The translations under genes and the position numbers were made by a program. From positions 264,586,077-264,650,076 of the forward strand of contig CP136061.1 of the NCBI GenBank assembly GCA_032622095.1: a stretch of 64,000 bases of DNA, in the 5' to 3' direction. The notes under the pieces are model-generated. The model had not been told where the DNA came from and ran no database searches. It worked only from the letters and a program-made list of their open reading frames with translations. This document shows positions 39,501 through 48,500 of the stretch, piece by piece; the stretch's first letter is position 1; each line of letters begins with the position of its first letter. The stretch comes from Siphonodentalium dalli. Taxonomy: Eukaryota > Mollusca > Scaphopoda > Gadilida > Siphonodentaliidae.

Positions 39501-42500
39501 TCAATAACACCATACAAATATGGATATCATTGGAACCGGCTCATTGACCACATTTTGATGGTTACAGTTATGCCCTGTGCCAATGCATTCTCTTATATAT
39601 GCGAGTCGACCATAGGTCGCCTCGCATATATAAGAGAATGCATTGGCCTAAAAAAAAAACCTTTTTTTTAACACTTTTTACCATTTTTTCTTACATTCTT
39701 TAACAATTTTATAATTTTTAATGTGTTAAGCCAATGCATTCTCTTATATATGCGAGGCGACCTATGGTCGACTCGCATATATAAGAGAATGCATTGGCAC
39801 AGGGCCGTTCTGTTGGGTAAAGGGTTAAAGATCATCTGCCAGTGCATTCTCTTATATATGTGAGGCCATGTTCAAACATAAGGATTGATAATATTGGACA
39901 GAGATTGATAGAATATAAATACCTCTTCATCTGACCTCTCCTCGGACATCAGAATATCTGCAATATAAACAGATTGCGAGCTTTACAATCATCAAATTCA
40001 TTAAAGGGGAGATGCACATTTTGCATAAATCCAGCCAAAAATGGCAAGAGATTTTCAACAAAGAATTTCTCTGGATCTATCTGGTGAAAAATCTTGAATT
40101 TTACATATCATCTTCATTGTATATAGAATCTGAGCAATTAAAATCTTAATAGAGACCATAAAAACATTGGATATTAATACATTTGAGAGGTTGAAAAGTT
40201 TCTTTTATTGTCCCTTTGGATACCAAGAACTGCTACAGTAATAACTAATTTCACACAAGACTCCAATCACCAAATAGCTTATTGTCTTGGCTCTATGAGA
40301 CGAGGCTTCATTTGTATCATAATGGTGAGTTTGATTTTTAATTGCAAATATAGCATCATACCCCAAATATTATAATAAAGAATAAACAGTTCAAATTGAA
40401 ACTAGAGGTGTGACCGTCCCAATGGGACTAAGGATACCCCCCGTGTTTTTAAAATACTAAGATGTTTCACATGTCAGTAAACATTTAGTTAAAATAATAA
40501 AATAACAGTTCCCATTGCAGGTGCACAATCCTAACCCTAATCTTAAACATATTGACCGAAAAATGTAGGAATAAAAGCTCGGACAAAATTATGCATGTTG
40601 CAAAAATGTTCTAAGTCGAAAAATGGGAATAACTCCACACAAAAAAGTCGGACAGACATCATAATCGCAGGTGCACAGGTTCCCATGGTACTAAATATCA
40701 GTGCCAAGATTAAAAAACATTGACCTAAAAATGTAGGAATAAAAGCTCGGACAAAATTAGGCATGTTGCAAAAAAAATTCTAAGTCGAAAAAGGGGGATA
40801 ACTCCACCAAAAAATGTCGGACAGACGCGTCATAATCGCAGGTGCACAGGTTCCCATGGTACTAAATATCTGTGCCAAGTTAAAAAAAAATTGACCTAAA
40901 AATGTAGGAATAAAAGCTCGGCCAAAATTATACATGTTACGAAAAATTTCTAAGTCGAAAAAGTGGGGATAACTCCACAAAACAAAGTCTGACAGACGTC
41001 ATAATCGCAGGTGCACAGGTTCCCATGGTGGTTGATGTCTGTGCCAAGTTTCACGGAAATTGATCAAAAAACGACTGAGAAAAACTCCGGACAAATTTGT
41101 GTCCACGGACGGACGACACGACGGACAGACATACCAACAAATGGCCACTTACGTGTCTACACAATTGAGTGGCTAGATACCTACCGGGTATGTGACAAAT
41201 CGTTTTTACATGGCTTCAAAAAGTATTCTCACGAAATGCTAGTTGCGAGGTAGCAAATAAAGTGTCAATGTATTCTGTGACTTAAGGTTGCCACATGTGA
41301 AGTAGTCAGCAGATTGTATTTTATCAACCCTTCATTCACAATCTAGAGAGTTCAAAATAAAGCGTGATTAAGAAAAATATTATATATTTGTAAATAAGGT
41401 TGCTAATGTGGCTAGCCACTTAAGCCGTCCGTCCGTGTCCATAGAACACTGGTTGGACATCCATATTGATGGGCAAATTGTTTCCATTTTTTAAAGAACT
41501 ACTTTTTCAAGTGACTTCCTCAAGCCACTTAGAACACATTTCAGGTGTCAAATAAGGTTGATAATGTGGCTAGCCACTTAAGCAATTTTGTGAGCATTAA
41601 GGATGTTTATGTGCCTTCTTAGTCACATTAGTAGCATTTTGTGAGCACGGATGAGCTGACTCCAGTATACCCCCCCCTAACTTCTTTGCGGGGGGTATAA
41701 TAAAGGAGTCACAAATATTCCAACCCAATGTAAACAAATTTTGATATGCAGTGTGGTCCACTCAACCGGGGAGAAATCAACTGGAATTATGGTGAGGGGT
41801 GTGGTCCACTCAACCGGGGAGAAATCAACTGGAACTAGAGGTGTGACTGTCCCAATGGGACTACGGATACCCCCCTGTTTTTAAAATACTAAGATGTTTC
41901 ACATGTCAGTAAACATTTAGTTAAAATAATAAAATAACAGTTCCCATTGCAGGTGTACAACCATAACCTTAATCTTAAACCTATTGACCAAAAAATGTAA
42001 GAATAAAAGCTTGGACAAAATTATGTATGTTGCGGAAAAAATTATAAGTCGAAAAAGGGGAATAACTCCACACAAAATATGTCGGACAGACGTCATAATC
42101 GCAGGAGGTGCACAGGTTCCCATGGTACTAAATATCAGTGCCAAGATTAAAAAACATTGACCGAAAAATGTAGGAATAAAAGCTCGGACAAAATTATGCA
42201 TGTTGCAAAAAAAGTTTCTAAGTCGAAAAAGGGGGGATAACTCCAGCAAAAAAAGTCCGACAGACGTCATAATGGCAGGTGCACAGGTTCCCATGGTGGT
42301 TGATGTCTGTGCCAAGTTTCAAGGAAATTGATCAAAAAACGACTGAGAAAAACTCCGGACAAATATGTGTCCACGGACGGACGGACGGACAAGCTGACTC
42401 CAGTATACCCCCCCCCTAACTTCGTTGCGGGGGGTATAATTATGGTGAGGGGTGTGGTCCACTCAAGCAGGGAGCCATCAACTGTAATTATGGTGAGGGG

Positions 42501-45500
42501 TGTGGTCCACTCAAGCAGGGAGCCATCAACTGGAATTATGGTGAGGGGAAAGGGACCCTAAAAATAGGGTGTCTGTCATTTGCAGAATGAGGTTCCCAGA
42601 GGGTGAATTTGGTGATGCTAGCCCACTATGCGGGGTAGCATCACTAAATTCACCCTCTGGGGACCTCATTCTGCAAATGACAGACACCCTATTTCAAGGC
42701 TTGGGGGGAAAGGACCCTAAAATCTCCATTTTGTTATCTGTATAGAGCATCGATTAGTTTGACTGTGTAGCTGATTTACACATTAATTAATAAACAGTTT
42801 TAGGTAGTACCTAATACACCATATTCATTGTGAATCAATATATGTCATTACTGTAACGGCCATACAGTATTTTGATGCAATTATACCTATCCTACATGGG
42901 CCTAGGGGAATCACCCCTACTTTCGCAAGGTTAATAGGGTGCCAAACCACCACAGCTCAGTCACCACTGACGAGCCGAGTCTAAATCCAAACAAGCTTGG
43001 CTTGATGTTTCTGAAAACTGGAGTCGTTAAGTTTTATTAGTTGCGGACCAATGTCTGTTTATTATATTCCAATGTGTATTAATGCATTATCTTGGCATGG
43101 CTGAATTTGTCATTCTGATCACCAATAGTGGAAACCCTGGTTTTACTAACCCTTGAGTTTCTCTGCTGGTTGTGAGATAATCGCTCTGGGATGGGAAGGA
43201 GATAGCCATGAAACCTGCTCCGTCAGACAGTTCCAATAGTAGTATCTGCCACTGAAAAAGAATACAAGAAAATCTGGTCTCTTTTCCCAAACAAGACTTA
43301 TAATATAAACCTATAATATACAGTAATGCCCTAAGTAATCGACTCCTTAACCACAGCAGAATTATGGGTAACTTTTCATGATTTAGTCGGAAATATGGCT
43401 TGTTGCCATTCATTGGAAAGCTCTAATTGAGAGCTTTCCGATGAATGGCAACAAGCCATATTTCCGACTAAATCATGAAAAGTTACCTATAATTATGCTG
43501 TGGTTAAGGAGTCGATTACTTAGGGCATTACTGTATAAAGACTTATAATATAAACCTATTGACTGCCTTGAGGTGGAATATCGAGAACTATTTCCCCGAG
43601 TTGGTGTCTTCTGAACAGCATGCAGGACTATTGACCAAGTCCGCCGGCCGAAGTTAATAGTCCTACTTACTGTTCAAATGACACTATTCTCACTGCGTGC
43701 CAGCCGGCAGATATATAGTTTGAAGACTATAGCCTGGGTAATAATAGTTTGCTTGCCACTAATCTCGCCATGCACCAATCATGATGACAAGCGGATAAAT
43801 AATATGACGACTATAGCCCGGGTAATAGTTAGCTTGCCACTAATCTTGCCTTGCACCAATCGTGACGACAAGCAGATAAATATTATGAAGACTATAGCCT
43901 GGGTAATAGTTTGCTTGCCACTAATCTCGCCTCGCACCAATCGTGACGACAAGTGGATAAATAATATGAAGACTATAGCCTGGGTTATAGTTTGCTTGCC
44001 ACTAATCTCGTCTTGCATCAATCGTGAAGACAAGCGGGTAAATAATATGCAGACTTAGCCTGGGTAATAGTTTGCTTTCCACTAATCTCACCTCGCACAA
44101 TCGTGACAACAAGCAGGTAAATAATATGAAGACTATAGCCTAGGTTATAGTTTGCTTGCCACTAATCTCGCCTCGCACCAATCGTGATGACAAGTGGATA
44201 AATAATATGAAGACTATAGCCTGGGTTATAGTTTGCTTGCCACTAATCTCCCCTCGCACCAATCGTGATGACAAGTGGATAAATAATATGAAGACTATAG
44301 CCTGGGTAATAGTTTGCTTGCCACTAATCTCGCCTCGCACCAATCGGTCCAATCGTGACAACAAGTGGATAAATAATATGAAGACTATAGCCTGGGTAAT
44401 AGTTTGCTTTCCACTAATCTCACTGGGAGTCACCTCGCACCAATCGTGATGACAAGCGGATAAATAATATGAAGACTATAGCCTGGGTTATAGTTTGCTT
44501 GCCACTAATCTCGCCTCGCACCAATCGTGACGACAAGTGGATAAATAATATGAAGACTATAGCCTGGGTAATAGTTTGCTTTCCACTAATCTCACTGGGA
44601 GTCACCTCGCACCACTCGTGATGACAAGCGGATAAATAATATGAAGACTATAGCCTGGGTGATAGTCTGCCAGCCAAAATTCTTGCCTTGGGCCAATCGT
44701 GACGTGTTAGCAGGCACAATTCTGGCTTTGCACCAATCAGCAGATGGGTAATCGCACATTGAGATGTCCCTCAACTCAGATCAATTATCAGTTTATTACA
44801 ATCCTTGTTGGTGTTAAGTTGGAAACAATATACATTCATGTTAAATCAAACATAGGAAAAAAATGGAAGAAAATTTACAGGTATAAATCAGAATAAATTC
44901 CGACTGATGCATTGTCAAAGATTATATGTTACAGCGTAACAAGTGCGAACTCTCCATTTTATCGAAAATAAACATTTGAACTAGTGTTGAAACGATTAGG
45001 GAATTTACTAGTCATGGTTAAGGGGCGGTATGACCGTGGTCATAACCGGCTTACAACCTCATTGAAAGGGTCAATTAATTAGACCATAGCGCTATATGAA
45101 CCACATACTAGTAAATATGTGACCCGCCATCTCAAATACAGTCGTAAATCAGGATTTTTTTACCCTGTGCCAATGCATTCTCTTATATATGCGAGTCGAC
45201 CATAGGTCGCCTCGCATATATAAGAGAATGCATTGGCCTAACAATTTTTTAAATAAATGTTTCTTACATTTTTAGGACATAAAATAAAAAAACATCCATT
45301 ACCCTGCAGGGAGCCCCACACATATATAGAAGCATATAGAAGAGTGTTGTCTGCTCATGTTTGTCTGGGGCTCTGTATGGGTAAAATTATAAAATTGTTA
45401 AAGATTACAAGAAAAAATTATTAAAATTGTTAGGCCAATGCATTCTCTTATATATGCGAGGCGACCTATGGTCGACTCGCATATATAAGAGAATGCATTG

Positions 45501-48500
45501 GCACATGGTAAAAAAATCCCAACTTACGACTGGATTTGATATGGCGGGTCACATATGTCACCAAATGTTTTTACTCACGTGTTAGTATCACCGACTTCCA
45601 CCCATCCAGGAGGCAGTGGATATTTCGAAATCATTCTCTCTCGTCTGCTTTTCATGTCGACATCTTCTTTGAACTTTTTAACTCCCCATCTCTTTTTGCA
45701 GTAACTTGTACATTCATGGAACGAATTAGATTTGTTTGGGCATGCAGAGACCTCATGAACAAGGTCTCCGTCGTTATCGATTTCAGCTGTATCTGCTTCG
45801 GCTTCTGCTGGTTTCGGTATAGCGTCCTCTACAGAATTCTCTGGGAGCTGAGGGCTCACTTCTGGTCTCCCGGGGTCATCATAGTCCTCAGCAAACACTT
45901 CCTCATCATCACCTGAAATAATATATTATGAACATATATTTATTTCATGATCCTACCCTTATTCCATTCATTAAACATTCGTTTAAAAACAGGAAATAAA
46001 TGATCAAAGAGATGTGTGAATATCACTTAATTTAATAATTGTGTAGGTCATTGTGTTGCCTCATTTAGCTGTTGTCGCGAATGTGGTAAATCCGTGGGCA
46101 TATTTTCATGCATATTCAGTTAAAAACTTGAGTTACCGCAATTTACCGGGAATTTCTGCTCTGGTTTTGTAATTTAATAGCAATACCGATTACCGTACCG
46201 ATACCGCGGTAAATCGACGAAAATTTACCGATACCGAGCTTAAAATTTCAATACCGCCCATCTCTACTGGAGTCACCACAGGGTTATAAAGTTACGCGGC
46301 CGTGGTAGCACCTGGACCTCCACATAAACATCAGCACATTGAGTATCAAGTAGATAGATAGACAGTTGCAGATTAGGATATCATGGGTTGTTCACAGGCC
46401 ATGGTTAACCACATGAATGACTACCGGTACCCTACAATTTTTGCGTACAAAAGACTGCAATTCCATCGTAAGCAGAGATAAACCAAGGATACGCTCTGAT
46501 TTTGCATCTAAAATCAATCATTACTTGATATCATTTTTATACTCGCGATCTTGTCGTGAGCATGTGCAGTCCAAGTTCCAACTGCCGGTTTCTACCACAG
46601 TTGTTGGAAACTTGTCAAAAAACCCGAAAAGAGATGTCACCTCCACTACTTATTAATATAATTGACAAGTAGGGAAAGCTACTGAGCCCACCCATCTCCC
46701 ATCAAACCAAATATGTCACCGCTCGTTTCGTGTTCAATTGCATCAATAAAAACATTAATTTCAGAAAAGTACCACATCCTAGTAAATAAAACATATATTT
46801 CTTTTCATGTTTACCGTAAGTGCAGTAGAAAATTATCACTTTATAATTACTTTTATCGTATACAACTTCCCAAACAACAGCGGCTCGCTGATTCCACGAG
46901 TCGCCATCTGAGAGTCAAGCGCAGATAATAGCAATTGAAATTATCTGCCCTTGACTCTCGGATGGCGACTCGTGGAATCGGCAGTCGCCATATTTCAATT
47001 GTAAACACATGTTCATGACGTTGTTGTCATTTTTTAATTTGCGGCAGGTACATGAAAATCGACCAGAAAAGCAATCCGATCCTGCAATCGGGCAAGTTTA
47101 TGATATGAAATCGATGCTTTCAGTTTATTTAAGTTGTTGGAATTAATTTAGTTGCTTGATTACCCACGATTTATGAAGTTTTGTGCTGTTTACAGATGGA
47201 AATGTTGATATTTTATTTTTAGAATCACCAGTCTATAGTCGAAAGCGAGATTACAAGATGTCGTATTAGTACGCAAATAACATAAATAGAAAACTTACAT
47301 GTTTCAGAATATTGTATTATTCTAAAATCAAATAGCCTATATAAAAACATATTTATGAATAGGAAAGTACCGTATTCCGACGAAATATGTCATATTTTAC
47401 GACGGACTCCTTGTGCGAGTTCACTCCGGTCAATTCTATTTTGGTGCACTGGGATAAACAACATTGTGGAGAAAAATACGTTTAATAACATTTGAATGTA
47501 AATTAATCGAGAAATTGTCGGTTATCAGGTACAATCATATTGCTTATCACCCATATCTATTGATGGGCATAATCAAAAGCTTGATCCCATGCGCGATTGT
47601 CTATACTGATCGATTTCCATTCGTAATCGTATTCTAGTATTGACGGATGGGTTTGTTTGTAATCATGGCCGCCCCGCCCCCATGGCTTGTGTATCGGCTA
47701 TCGCAAAATAATGTTAGGATATTATGGTCTCCCATACCAAGAAAAATAGTTCCTACGAATGTAAACAATGCAAATGGAGGACATTTTGCCATTATTCAGG
47801 ATGACAGTACTATTTTCACAGGCAGGGTATTTGGGAAAGTTCTTGTTTTTCCTCAAAATGATGTCTCCTTGTCTCTAGCCAGATTCTTATAGGACCATTT
47901 TGACTGTTCAGGTACAAAAAGTTAACCATTGGAACTGGAGAAACGCCGTTTGGGGACATGATTTTTTGTCACTCTACCGCGAGTAAATTCTAACAGCTAT
48001 AATTTCTCTACTAATGACAAGATCTTTGTTTATTATTGATTATTATGTGTGAAAAATATGAAGTTTATCCATTCTATGGCCGGTGAGTAATTATTGATCA
48101 TCTGGAGGTAGGGTGCAATCCGCGGTGGCCATCTTGACCAGACTTTACCATCCCCTTAATGTTTTTATTGTTGCAATTGAACACGAAACGAGCGGTGACA
48201 TGGTTTGATGGGAGATGGGTGGGCTCAGTAGCTTTCCCTACTTGTCAATTATATTAATAATTAGTGGTGGTGACATCTCTTTTCGGGTTTTTTGACAAAT
48301 TTCCAACAACTGTGTTTCTACATAATTATGACGGAAATCTTTCCACATACGATTGAATGAGGATTCATTAATTCTTGACAATAATAATAGGTGTTGAGAT
48401 AATAAAATCAGACGGATATCGCAGCATGTACCATAGGCTTTAAAGCGAACTATTTCAATGAAGTGAAACTGAAAAAGTGACGCATGCTGGCCGATCACCA

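Larger units (their letters stand above)
46588..48327. mobile_element. Foldback element with ~180-bp inverted arms in PQBP1 intron 1
   Basis: The arm at 46588-46785 (ACAGTTGTTGGAAACTTGTC, GACAAGTAGGGAAAGCTACT, CGCTCGTTTCGTGTTCAATT) recurs inverted at about 48155-48327 with only a few changes. The 1.4-kb interior holds a 90-bp palindrome (46890-46979) and an open frame (47647-47892). No superfamily signature at the ends was found. Confidence 0.7.

Noticed and set aside
45536-45916. 126-codon plus-strand frame
   Set aside because: It is the shadow of PQBP1 exon 2 on the opposite strand.
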